From JAYPEY01 sp964519245 (lineage in GTDB: Bacteria; Verrucomicrobiota; Verrucomicrobiia; Limisphaerales; JAYPEY01), in assembly GCA_964519245.1 (NCBI GenBank), contig CAZFLK010000007.1, positions 12,938-76,937 of the forward strand: DNA of 64,000 nucleotides, in the 5' to 3' direction. Positions 1 to 7,956 of this stretch are shown in pieces; positions within the stretch are counted from its first letter, which is position 1; each line of letters begins with the position of its first letter. The translations under genes and the position numbers were made by a program. The notes below the pieces were generated by a model. The model did no database searches and was not told the DNA's origin. It was given only the letters and a program-made list of their open reading frames with translations.

Positions 1-230
1 ATACAACTCAGGCAATCGGGTCCGGCTGAAACCGTGAAGGGACGATGTGAAAGGGGGCGCGGTCGTGTCGGAACCCGGCTGACGGCGTCACATTTCAAGC
101 ACTCAATGAGCGACCCGAAGAACGGCGGCGGATGCGAACGCGCAAAAAAGCATGACCTGCGTCGCGTCCATTGCCAAAGGCCGGAGCGCCGGCTTGCGGG
201 CGACCCGCCCCTTCGATAGGCTCCCGTCTC

Positions 231-1736
231 GTGAAGGAGTCATCCACGAAGGAGTATATTCTCGCCCTCGATCAGGGGACGACCAGTTCGCGCGCCATCC
301 TGTTTGATCGATCCGGAGCGATTGTCGCCGTCGCGCAGAAGGAGTTCCCGCAGCTGTTTCCCAAGCCGGGGTGGGTTGAGCATGATCCCGAGGCGATCTG
401 GTCCACCCAGCTTGCCGTGGCCCGCAAGGCGATTCGGCTGGCCGGCGCGAAGGCGGTCGAGGTCGCGGGCATTGGCATCACGAACCAGCGCGAGACGACC
501 CTCGTCTGGGATCGCCAAACCGGAAAGCCGGTCGGCAACGCGATCGTCTGGCAGGACCGTCGCACGGCGGGAATGTGCAATCAGCTCAAGGCGGACAAAC
601 TCGTCGGAACGATTCGTCGCCGGACCGGCTTGGTCGTGGACGCCTACTTCTCCGGAACCAAGCTCCGATGGATCCTCCAGCACGTCAAATGGGCCCGCGC
701 CCTTGCCCGGCGCGGCCGCCTTGCGTTTGGCACGATCGACACCTGGCTGATCTGGAAACTGACCGAGGGACGGGTTCATGTCACCGATGCGACCAACGCC
801 TCCCGCACGATGCTCTGCAACATCAAGACGGGCCGCTGGGATCCGAAGCTGTTGGAGATTCTCGATGTTCCGGAATCGCTCTTGCCGGAGATCCGTTCGT
901 CCAGCGAGGTCCTGGGTGAGACCAGACTGTTGGGCGGCAGCATTCCCATTGCGGGCGTCGCGGGAGATCAGCACGCCGCCTTGTTCGGTCAGGTTTGCGC
1001 GAAGCCGGGCATGGCCAAGAACACGTATGGCACGGGTTGCTTCATGCTGATGAACACCGGGGACAAGCCGGTCGTTTCCCGGAACAACCTGCTGACCACG
1101 GTGGCGTGGAAGATCGGCGATCGGACCGAGTACGCCCTGGAGGGCAGCATATTCATTGCCGGAGCCGTGGTGCAGTGGCTGAGGGACGGTCTCGGAATCA
1201 TCAAGAAATCTTCCGATGTGGAGGCGCTGGCGGCAAGCGTGGAGGACAACGGCGGAGTGTGCCTGGCGCCGGCATTCGCCGGACTGGGCGCCCCCCACTG
1301 GGATCCTTATGCGCGCGGCATGATACATGGCCTGACACGCGGGTCGACCTCGGGCCACATCGCGCGGGCCGCTTTGGAGAGCATCGCCTTCCAGGTTCAT
1401 GATGTTCTGGAGGCCATGCGCGCCGACGCCGGCATCAACCTCAAGGAGCTTCGCGTCGACGGGGGAGCCTGCGCCAACGACCTGCTCATGCAATTCCAGG
1501 CCGATCTTCTCCGGGTTCCGGTCGTGCGGTCGAGAATCCAGGAAACCACCGCGCTTGGGGCCGCCTACCTGGCGGGGCTGGCGGTGGGCTTCTGGGAAAA
1601 TCGGGCCGAGATTGCGCGTCAATGGCAGGCGGAAAAGACTTTCAAGCCCGCCATGAAAGCCGACCACCGGCGCCGTTTGATCGCCGGTTGGAAAAAGGCT
1701 CTGAATCGGGCGATGCGTTGGGAAGAGGAAGAATGA
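231..1736 (+). CDS. glpK: Glycerol kinase
   Basis: Cytoplasmic FGGY-family kinase that phosphorylates glycerol to glycerol-3-phosphate with ATP, the first step of glycerol use. The N-terminal phosphate-binding loop LALDQGTTSSRA lies at residues 11-22, followed by the substrate-region motif NQRETTLVW, the family signature GLGAPHWDPYARG and a C-terminal DGGACANDLLMQFQADLL adenosine-site motif. I chose the GTG at 231, giving 501 residues, the usual GlpK length; an in-frame TTG at 171 would add 20 residues that do not look like the family. No glpF or glpD is adjacent, so the gene stands alone here. It converges with the AI-2E family gene, with 25 bp between their stops. Family identity is clear; the start is a judgement. 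Confidence 0.95.
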   Translation: MKESSTKEYILALDQGTTSSRAILFDRSGAIVAVAQKEFPQLFPKPGWVEHDPEAIWSTQLAVARKAIRLAGAKAVEVAGIGITNQRETTLVWDRQTGKPVGNAIVWQDRRTAGMCNQLKADKLVGTIRRRTGLVVDAYFSGTKLRWILQHVKWARALARRGRLAFGTIDTWLIWKLTEGRVHVTDATNASRTMLCNIKTGRWDPKLLEILDVPESLLPEIRSSSEVLGETRLLGGSIPIAGVAGDQHAALFGQVCAKPGMAKNTYGTGCFMLMNTGDKPVVSRNNLLTTVAWKIGDRTEYALEGSIFIAGAVVQWLRDGLGIIKKSSDVEALAASVEDNGGVCLAPAFAGLGAPHWDPYARGMIHGLTRGSTSGHIARAALESIAFQVHDVLEAMRADAGINLKELRVDGGACANDLLMQFQADLLRVPVVRSRIQETTALGAAYLAGLAVGFWENRAEIARQWQAEKTFKPAMKADHRRRLIAGWKKALNRAMRWEEEE

Positions 1737-1761
1737 GGCCCGTGGGAAACTGCGGGTCCGG

Positions 1762-2925
1762 TTACTTTCCTGCCTGGGCCACCGCGTCTGCGGGCAGGGA
1801 TTCGCTGGATTCCCGGGAGGCTTCCTGAGACGCGTCGCTTTCGGCTGCCAGAAGATCCTTGGCCGGCTCCGCGGCCTTCACCTCGGCGCCGTGCGCCATC
1901 ATCATGGCGATCCACTGGGTGCTGCGGCCGCTCTCCATCGCGATCTTGGTGGTCATCGTCAGGGGCACGGCCAACAGCATGCCGATCGGTCCGAGGGCCC
2001 AGCCCCAGAAGAACATGGACACCACGATGATCAACGGCGACATGCCCAGGCTCTTGCCGAGCAGACGAGGCTCCAGGAAGTTGCTGACCGAAACGTTGAT
2101 GGCGAGATAACCCACGCCTGTCATCGCGGCCGTTCCCGCGTTGAATTGGAACAAGGCCAGGGTAACCCCGGGCACGGCCGCAAGAATGGAGCCGACATTC
2201 GGCACATAATTCAGCATGAAGGCCAGCAGCCCCAGGAGAATCGGGAAATCAATCTTGAGGATGGCGCACCAGATGCCCACGCCGAGCCCGGTCAGCAGAC
2301 TCATGATGGTCTTGATGCCCATGTAGAACCGGACGTCGTCCACGATCCGGCCCAGGCGTCCCCAACCCGCATCGTTCATTCCCGGCAGCCGCTTCACTTT
2401 CTCCGGAAGGATCGCCGCCTCCAACAGCATGAAGATGGCGAGCAGCAGAATGATGAACGCCTGGCTCATCACCGCCGTCAGCGCGCCAAGGGTGTTGCCG
2501 ACCCAGCCCATCGCCGCCGCCGGATCCAGCAGGTCCTTGATCGGCCTGCTGTCTTCAATCTGCAGTCCGCGGCCCTGAAGCCAGATGGTCAGGTTCTCGA
2601 TGTGCGCCGAGGCTATGGTCTGGTAGTTCACCAGATTCTTGGTGAGATCGTTGACCGACTTGCCAATCACGCCCACACCCAATACCGCCAAGGCCATCAG
2701 AAGAAAGATGACGAGACCCAACGCCACCGGCATGGGGACGCCTTTCCGGTTCATCCAGATCGCCATCGGGGTGCTGACAATCGTCACAAAGACGGCCGTC
2801 AGGAAGGGAACGAGAATCGTCGAAGCTTCGCGGATGCCGGCCACCACAATCACGAACGCCGCGATCAGAAACATCAGTTTCGCGATCCGCGAATTCGCCA
2901 TCGGTCTGACGAGGCCGTTTACCAT
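1762..2925 (-). CDS. AI-2E family transporter (PerM/YdiK-like membrane protein)
   Basis: Integral membrane protein of 387 residues of the AI-2E transporter family (PF01594), whose members export small molecules or act as ion antiporters; the substrate cannot be told from sequence. Hydrophobic segments begin right after the N-terminus (around residues 17-50), a soluble stretch follows (about 70-140), and a C-terminal membrane block contains the family-typical run LLAFMLNYVPNVGSIL and, further on, LGKSLGMSPLIIVVSMFFWG. The last roughly 60 residues form a hydrophilic acidic/Ser-rich tail. The ATG at 2925 gives MVNGLVRPMANSR; the internal ATG eight codons later is an alternative start. It is a single-gene unit between convergent glpK and the cytochrome gene downstream of which it begins. 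Confidence 0.9.
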   Translation of the reverse strand: MVNGLVRPMANSRIAKLMFLIAAFVIVVAGIREASTILVPFLTAVFVTIVSTPMAIWMNRKGVPMPVALGLVIFLLMALAVLGVGVIGKSVNDLTKNLVNYQTIASAHIENLTIWLQGRGLQIEDSRPIKDLLDPAAAMGWVGNTLGALTAVMSQAFIILLLAIFMLLEAAILPEKVKRLPGMNDAGWGRLGRIVDDVRFYMGIKTIMSLLTGLGVGIWCAILKIDFPILLGLLAFMLNYVPNVGSILAAVPGVTLALFQFNAGTAAMTGVGYLAINVSVSNFLEPRLLGKSLGMSPLIIVVSMFFWGWALGPIGMLLAVPLTMTTKIAMESGRSTQWIAMMMAHGAEVKAAEPAKDLLAAESDASQEASRESSESLPADAVAQAGK

Positions 2926-3048
2926 AACGCGACCCTAGCAGCGGTTGGCCAGCTTGTAACGGGGATTTGCCGATTTCGGCGACAATTTTTCCTTTCTGTC
3001 ACATCGGTCCGTTGTTTGCTGGAACTGCCGCGGTTCTCGGACTCCGCC

Positions 3049-5460
3049 TTAATTCCCCAGCTGCTGCAACAGGCCGCGCGCGGGTCCGTAATTCGGGGCG
3101 ATCTGGAGGGCGCGTTTCGCCGCCGCAATCGCATCCTGCCGCCGCTCGATCGAGGCCAGCACGGTCGCGAGGGCGTAGGGAATCTCCGGATCGTTCGGTT
3201 CGGCGGCTTCGGCCTGCTCCAGGGCAAAGACCGCCGCGTCGGGTTGTTGCATCTGGTTGCGCATCAGGCCGAGGTTGTACCAGGCCCGCGAGTGGCGTGG
3301 GTCCAACCGCACGGCCTCCTCCAACGCCGCCACCGTGCCCTCTGGTTGCCCGACCTCATGATAAGCAAGGCCCAGCTTGTACTGATACTCCGCCTCGCTC
3401 GGATCGAGGCGGATCGCCTCATGCAAGGCGGCGATCGCATCCTGTCCCCGCCCCATCATGCTCAGGACAATGGCGTGCTCGTGTCGCAAGGGGGCTGAAT
3501 AGCCGTCCAGCTTGATCGACCATTCGATGTATTTCAGGGCCTTGTCGGTCTCTTGACGGTCCAGATGAAAGACGCCCTTCTGCAGGGATCCGGTCGGCAT
3601 ATCGAGGCTGAAATCCAGCGATCGACGCAGATCCGAGGCGGCCTCGGAACTCATATCGATCCGGTCCCGCAGGGCCCAGGCGGCGTCCACGCGGACCTTG
3701 CGAACGGGGTCGTGCAACAGCGTGCGCAGGGCGCCCTCCACGCGAGCCGGGCCTCCGCGAACCAAGGGGCCGAGTGTCAATGCCGCCGTTCCACGCAACA
3801 GCGCGTTGGTTGACGAGACCTTCGTCAACAAGGCCTCGGCCACCTCGGGATCGTAAATCCAGGGATCCAGGAGCTCCGCCGCGACGGCCTGCCAGAAGGG
3901 CATGGGCTCCGTTTGCAACATCTGCAACAGGTTGTTCCGGGTCCCCGGATCGCCCGCGCGGGCCCCGGCGACCCAGCGCGCCCGGGTCCGGGTCGGTCGA
4001 TCCATTTTGGGCCCATACCATTGGTCCACCGCGGCGATGGCCCAGTCGACGTCCTTGTCCGTGTGGCAGCGATTGCAGGCGTTGGGAATCCCATGTTCCT
4101 TGGTCAACAAGGGATCGGGGATGGTGAAGCCGTGATCCCGGCGCGGATCGCGCTGCATGTAGGTGGTTTGGGGCATGTGGCAGTTGACGCACTGGCCGCC
4201 GGCCCCGGAGATTGAATGATGCGAGTGCGCGGCGGCGTCGATGACCGGACTGGTGGGAAACTCCGGCGTCGGGGCCGTATGGCATTTCATGCACAGGACA
4301 TTGCCGGGCAAGAGCGTCTTGCCGGTGTGCGGTTGGTGACAATCCACGCAGCTCACGCCGGCGTGATGCATGCGGCTGCTCAGGAAAGAGGTGTAGACGT
4401 AGTTCTCGTCCCGCACCTGGCCGTCGGCGTAGTAGATGTCGGTCTCGTTCGGAATGACATGGGAAAAGTGGTCGAGGTAATTGTCCCCCGGCACGAAATC
4501 CCCGGTCAGCTCCGTCCGTCGTGAATGACACATGCCGCAGGTGTCGACCCATTGATTACGGTCGAACGGTTTCAGGGTGGGGTCGGGGTCCGGGGTATCC
4601 GGATACTTTTGCCGCCAATCCACGTGCGCCTTCATCGGACCATGACAGGCCTCGCAGCCGACGCTCATTTCGGCCATGGAGGTGTGGTAGGTGTCGGTGG
4701 CGTGATCGTAGTTCTTCCGGAGACGGGTATTGTGGCAGGAGGCGCATTGGGTGTTCCAACTCATGCCTCTCCCTGTCCAGTGTCCCCACTCGCCCGGTTG
4801 ACGATCCTCCTCGCCATACACATTGAACCATTCGTTTGTGTGCGGGTCGTAGGTTGCGTCGAGCGTCTGCAAGCGGCCGCGCGGGAAGGGAATCAGGAAT
4901 TGGCGCAGCGGGGTTTCGCCGATGACGCGCGCCACCGGAAAGCGCTCCCGCTCTCCGCTCAGGCCCCGGGTCTCCACGCGGAACACGCCGTTGGTCGACA
5001 GCAATCGGGTGGTCTGACCGGCGTGTTGATACTCGCGCGGCGGATCGAAGGCGGGTCCGTCCATCGCGCCATTCGGAAGGCGCTCCGCGAGTTGGTGGTC
5101 CGAACCCATCCAATCGTTGAAGGCCTCTGCGTGACATTCCTTGCAACTCTGCGAGCCGGCGTACTTGGCAAAGGCCTCCGCTTCCGGCTCGGGTTCCCAA
5201 TGGCGGACGGGCGGCGCTGCGGCGGAGGACTTGCCGCCCACCGCCTTCGGCGCGCTGCCGCTCTCGCCGGAGCCGGGCTGCGCCAGCTTGTCCTCACGAA
5301 ACAGGAAGAATGCGCCGGCAATGACGACGACGAGAATAATCGCCCAGCGGGGAAGGCCGCCTCCCGGCCGGGAGGCCGGATTCGCTACCGGACCCCGGGC
5401 TGATCCATGACCGGCGCCCGATCCGCCCTCGCGGGATTTCTTTTTCTTCCGATTCGACAC
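3049..5460 (-). CDS. Octahaem cytochrome c with HEAT and TPR repeats
   Basis: An 803-residue membrane-anchored protein. The N-terminus is basic (RKKKKSR) with one hydrophobic segment at about 39-54, so the bulk should lie in the periplasm. Eight CxxCH haem-binding motifs are visible: CKECH (106-110), CASCH, CEACH, CGMCH, CVDCH, CMKCH, CVNCH and CNRCH, all within the first 460 or so residues. Next comes a HEAT-like stretch (about 500-600, with ALRTLLHDPVRKVRVDAAWAL) and then TPR repeats to the C-terminus (IALHEAIRLDPSEAEYQYKLG and similar). This suits multihaem electron transfer in a scaffold, as in cytochrome c554-like proteins, but the electron partner is unknown. The start codon is GTG with no clear ribosome site. 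Five 25-bp repeats lie 50 bp upstream, in the likely promoter/leader. Confidence 0.85.
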   Translation of the reverse strand: MSNRKKKKSREGGSGAGHGSARGPVANPASRPGGGLPRWAIILVVVIAGAFFLFREDKLAQPGSGESGSAPKAVGGKSSAAAPPVRHWEPEPEAEAFAKYAGSQSCKECHAEAFNDWMGSDHQLAERLPNGAMDGPAFDPPREYQHAGQTTRLLSTNGVFRVETRGLSGERERFPVARVIGETPLRQFLIPFPRGRLQTLDATYDPHTNEWFNVYGEEDRQPGEWGHWTGRGMSWNTQCASCHNTRLRKNYDHATDTYHTSMAEMSVGCEACHGPMKAHVDWRQKYPDTPDPDPTLKPFDRNQWVDTCGMCHSRRTELTGDFVPGDNYLDHFSHVIPNETDIYYADGQVRDENYVYTSFLSSRMHHAGVSCVDCHQPHTGKTLLPGNVLCMKCHTAPTPEFPTSPVIDAAAHSHHSISGAGGQCVNCHMPQTTYMQRDPRRDHGFTIPDPLLTKEHGIPNACNRCHTDKDVDWAIAAVDQWYGPKMDRPTRTRARWVAGARAGDPGTRNNLLQMLQTEPMPFWQAVAAELLDPWIYDPEVAEALLTKVSSTNALLRGTAALTLGPLVRGGPARVEGALRTLLHDPVRKVRVDAAWALRDRIDMSSEAASDLRRSLDFSLDMPTGSLQKGVFHLDRQETDKALKYIEWSIKLDGYSAPLRHEHAIVLSMMGRGQDAIAALHEAIRLDPSEAEYQYKLGLAYHEVGQPEGTVAALEEAVRLDPRHSRAWYNLGLMRNQMQQPDAAVFALEQAEAAEPNDPEIPYALATVLASIERRQDAIAAAKRALQIAPNYGPARGLLQQLGN

Positions 5461-5510
5461 TGGCGCGCAGTGTGGCGGGATTCCGCGCCAGCTTCAATGC
5501 CGATCCCGCA

Positions 5511-5635
5511 TGGACCTTTGGTGACAGGCTCGCAGTGGACCCTTGGTGACAGGCTCGCAGTGGACCTTTGGTGACAGGCTCGCAGTGGACCTTTGGTGAC
5601 AGGCTCGCAGCGAACCCTTGGTGACAGGCTCGCAG
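5511..5635. repeat. Five tandem copies of a 25-bp unit
   Basis: Five adjacent 25-bp units start at 5511, 5536, 5561, 5586 and 5611. Each ends in TTGGTGACAGGCTCGCAG. Units 1, 3 and 4 are identical, unit 2 has one change (CCC for CCT) and unit 5 differs at its first bases (CGA for TGG) and shares the CCC. The array sits between the ArsR-type gene and the cytochrome gene, both on the minus strand, so it is upstream of the cytochrome start. The period is not a multiple of three, and there are no spacers, so it is neither a coding repeat nor a CRISPR. Confidence 0.95.
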
Positions 5636-5689
5636 TCGAATCCTGTCAAAGGAGGACTGACCGGCTGGTCGTCGGAGGGTTGCCTCAAA

Positions 5690-6127
5690 CTAGAGCAGCT
5701 TGGCGATCTCGTCTTCTTCCGGATCCCAGACTTTGGGTTGCTCGGTCGAATCCGCGGTAGGGTTGGATAAGGGCCGCGGCTCGCGTTTCCGCTTTGAGCC
5801 GGCGCGTTTACCGGACGGCTGGACGGCTGGATCGGGGGTGGTGGGCGTCGCGGAATCCAGGGCCTGAATGAACTCTTTCACGGGTTCCAGCGGGGACAGG
5901 TTCAAGGCGATCGCGTGAAAAGCCCCCTTCCTTGTCCGTTCGATCAGGCCGGCCGCTTCCATGATCCGAAGGTGCCGGGACACCGCCGGGGCCGACATGG
6001 AGAACAAGTCGTTCAATTCCCCCACCACCGCCGGTCCGGCGAGCAGCTTGCCCAACATGGACCTCCGGGCCCGATTGTCCAACGCCTTCAGCGCTCGATC
6101 GAGTTCGTCGCTCTCGTTGAACTTCAT
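5690..6127 (-). CDS. ArsR/SmtB-family transcriptional regulator
   Basis: Winged-helix DNA-binding protein of about 145 residues. Residues 5-90 carry the ArsR pattern: RALKALDNRARRSMLGKLL, then a helix-turn-helix with SMSAPAVSRHLRIMEAAGLI and the wing ERTRKGAFHAIALN. No CxC metal-binding motif is seen, so this is probably one of the non-metal ArsR regulators. The C-terminal 60 residues are a low-complexity Pro/Arg/Lys tail ending in an acidic patch (EEDEIAKLL). I chose the ATG at 6127 (MKFNESDEL), because the only upstream in-frame start is a TTG at 6196 and would add 23 unlike residues. It is divergent from the gene at 6265, with a palindromic operator candidate between them. Confidence 0.85.
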   Translation of the reverse strand: MKFNESDELDRALKALDNRARRSMLGKLLAGPAVVGELNDLFSMSAPAVSRHLRIMEAAGLIERTRKGAFHAIALNLSPLEPVKEFIQALDSATPTTPDPAVQPSGKRAGSKRKREPRPLSNPTADSTEQPKVWDPEEDEIAKLL

Positions 6128-6171
6128 GGTGGGACTGGACCTTGGCTGTTTCAAAAGGTCAATGCATTTGT

Positions 6172-6187
6172 TTAACAGAATAGTTAA
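6172..6187. promoter_or_regulatory. Candidate ArsR-type operator palindrome
   Basis: TTAAC-AGAATA-GTTAA is a perfect 5-bp inverted repeat with a 6-bp spacer. It lies 45 bp upstream of the regulator start on one side and about 78 bp upstream of the divergent gene at 6265 on the other, in the only AT-rich patch of this intergenic stretch. Dimeric winged-helix regulators bind such dyads, so autoregulation is the natural inference. Confidence 0.5.
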
Positions 6188-6264
6188 GTGTGTCAATGGG
6201 GCTCCTTGCCCCTTGCCTGCCGTCGCGGAATCGCCCTAGGGTCGTGGGAACAGAAGCCAACTTG

Positions 6265-6642
6265 ATGAGCGCGCAAATAACAGTCATGCAGCGGGAGCTC
6301 CGCGAATCGGATCCGGTGGAGGTTTCCCACGAATTCGTGGAGGCGGATTTCTCGGAAGCGAAGCGCACGCCCACGATTTTCGCTCTTTGGCAACTGAGTC
6401 GTAAGTTTGATTTGGCGGTGCAGCATGCCAACGCCGACCTCAAGGCCGGGGGCAATGCCGCGCCGCAGCACACCACCAACTCCGTTTTTACCGCCCGCAT
6501 TACGATTGTCGACGGCGGGGTGTCTGACCGGGAGGTGGCGTTGCCGCAGGCAACCGGTGACGAGGGAGACGATTATGCGGACCTGTTCCTGAACACGGTT
6601 CGCGAGGCCATCGCGCAAGCGAAGGAGGACGGCTCGTCGTGA
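6265..6642 (+). CDS. Hypothetical protein, coupled to a CoA-binding protein gene
   Basis: A soluble 125-residue protein I do not recognise. There is no signal peptide or membrane segment. The visible features are a central FALWQLSRKFDLAVQHA helix, a beta-rich middle (SVFTARITIVDGGVSDREVALP) and an acidic C-terminus. The ATG at 6265 (MSAQITVMQ) is preferred over the ATG at 6190, which would add 25 residues overlapping the putative operator region and looking non-coding. Its stop overlaps the next start (GTGA), so translation of the two is probably coupled and the products may work together. It is divergent from the ArsR-type gene and may share its operator. Confidence 0.65.
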   Translation: MSAQITVMQRELRESDPVEVSHEFVEADFSEAKRTPTIFALWQLSRKFDLAVQHANADLKAGGNAAPQHTTNSVFTARITIVDGGVSDREVALPQATGDEGDDYADLFLNTVREAIAQAKEDGSS

Positions 6643-7007
6643 AAACGGTCGCGGTGCTGGGGGCCTCGACGAACCGGGCCAAGTTTGGGAACAAGGCGGT
6701 CCGCGCCTTCGCGCAGCAGGGATTCGAGGTCTATCCGGTGAACCCACGCGCCGAGTTCATCGAAGGCATCCCGGCGTACGCGTCCGTCGGGGAGTTGCCG
6801 GTTCGACCGGCCATCGTCAGCGCTTACCTGCCGCCGGCGATCCTCCTGGAAATATTGGCGGACATTGCGGCAAGAGGATGCGACGAACTTTGGTTGAATC
6901 CGGGGACGGATTCAACCGAGGTCGTTGCTGTCGCCGGAGCCTTGGGTCTCAAGCTGATTCAAGACTGCAGTCTCCTGCGCATCGGCGTCTCGCCGGCGGC
7001 GTTCTGA
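6639..7007 (+). CDS. CoA-binding domain protein (YccU-like)
   Basis: Single-domain Rossmann-fold protein of 122 residues from the CoA-binding (CoA_binding_2, YccU) family. It begins with the nucleotide-binding glycine motif VAVLGASTNRAKFGNKAVR, followed by the family-typical VYPVNPRAEFIEGIPAY, and ends with a DCSLLRIG segment. The physiological reaction of stand-alone members is not established. The start is GTG, overlapping the preceding stop by four bases (GTGA), which indicates translational coupling. It converges with the GNAT gene after a 19-bp gap. Confidence 0.88.
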   Translation: MKTVAVLGASTNRAKFGNKAVRAFAQQGFEVYPVNPRAEFIEGIPAYASVGELPVRPAIVSAYLPPAILLEILADIAARGCDELWLNPGTDSTEVVAVAGALGLKLIQDCSLLRIGVSPAAF

Positions 7008-7026
7008 AGGGCGGGCAGTTCGCTGT

Positions 7027-7560
7027 TTACCACAGCTCCGGGCGACGCAATGCCTTCACGCAGTCAATGGGACCCGGCGCGATTGATGAGGTTCCCGCAG
7101 CGAGATGGATCGCCTGCCAACCGTCGGGGTATTGAAGCCTGAAGGGAGGGTCGAATGGCTGAGCCAGCTCCGCCCTGAATCCGAAACGTCCGTAGTAGGC
7201 CGGATCCCCGTAGACAAACGCCATACGGGCGCCCTGCCGCTTCGCTTCCTGCAGCCCCGCTTCCGCCAAAGCCTTCCCGATCCCGTCGCCCTGGAAGTCG
7301 GGGCGGACCGCAAGCGGAGCCAGGATGTAGCCGATGAACCCGGAGACGTCACGCAAGCGCACCGGACTGAAAGCGACGGTTCCAATCGGCGCGCGCTTTT
7401 CCTCGGCGATCAGGGTGAACGGCGGCGGCGCTTCATCGATCTCGATCAACAACTCAGTGGCCAGCTTCGCGACCTGTTCGTTCTCCGAGGCGTCGAAGGC
7501 TTCCAGGCAGATGGCGCGGATGGACTCGCGGTCGGCCGGACTGGCATGCCGTAACGTCAT
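7027..7560 (-). CDS. GNAT-family N-acetyltransferase (YhbS-like)
   Basis: A 177-residue acetyltransferase that would move an acetyl group from acetyl-CoA to an amine; the acceptor is unknown. The acetyl-CoA-binding motif A is clear as FQGDGIGKALAEAG (Q90 to about 102), preceded by the strand ILAPLAVRP. The downstream AFVYGDPAYYGRFGF is typical of the YhbS subgroup (COG3153). It starts at ATG 7560 with MTLRHASPADRESI, the usual beta1-alpha1 opening of the fold. It is a monocistronic gene convergent with the CoA-binding gene. Confidence 0.9.
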   Translation of the reverse strand: MTLRHASPADRESIRAICLEAFDASENEQVAKLATELLIEIDEAPPPFTLIAEEKRAPIGTVAFSPVRLRDVSGFIGYILAPLAVRPDFQGDGIGKALAEAGLQEAKRQGARMAFVYGDPAYYGRFGFRAELAQPFDPPFRLQYPDGWQAIHLAAGTSSIAPGPIDCVKALRRPELW

Positions 7561-7956
7561 GCCCGGGATGTCAATTCCCCGTCGGAGGCCTGGTGTGCCG
7601 CCTCACTCGGCGTTTCGCGTTCGGGCAGGAGCAAACCGATCGCAATGGGAGCCGCAGCGCAAAGCAGGATCAGGGTCCCCCTTCCGGGAACTTCCTGATC
7701 TCATTCTCTGCGCATTGTTTGTCATGCTGGTTTGTTGGCATCATACGAAAGGAGCCGCCGGCGGAAAGCTCGAAGGTGGGGTGTTGCGCTGGATTGAAGG
7801 TTCCGACATGCGGACAAGGATGTCCGCGGTCCTGATGCGCATCCGCGATTTCGGGCGCGGGGTCGATTGGCAGGCAGGATGGGCGAATGATTCCGACCAC
7901 GGGATCTTGTGGCTGACGGGGCCAACAGACTTTTCATTCGTGGCGGGTCTGATTAA
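7561..7956. other. Intergenic stretch with one hairpin repeat
   Basis: About 400 bp without a convincing gene; the open frame across part of it has no family-like sequence and continues out of the antisense of the GNAT gene. It holds a perfect 7-bp inverted repeat, GCGGACA-AGGA-TGTCCGC, at 7810-7827. That hairpin belongs to the same type as those at 33040 and 48606 and looks like an interspersed element. The last 100 bp must contain the promoter of the gene at 7957, but no clear -35/-10 pair stands out. Confidence 0.6.

Noticed and set aside
5511..5635. Possible CRISPR array.
   Set aside because: Units are adjacent with no spacers, and no cas gene is in the window.
5494..5688. Short open frame through the 25-bp repeat.
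   Set aside because: The period is not a multiple of three, so the peptide only repeats by frame cycling; no start signal or family.
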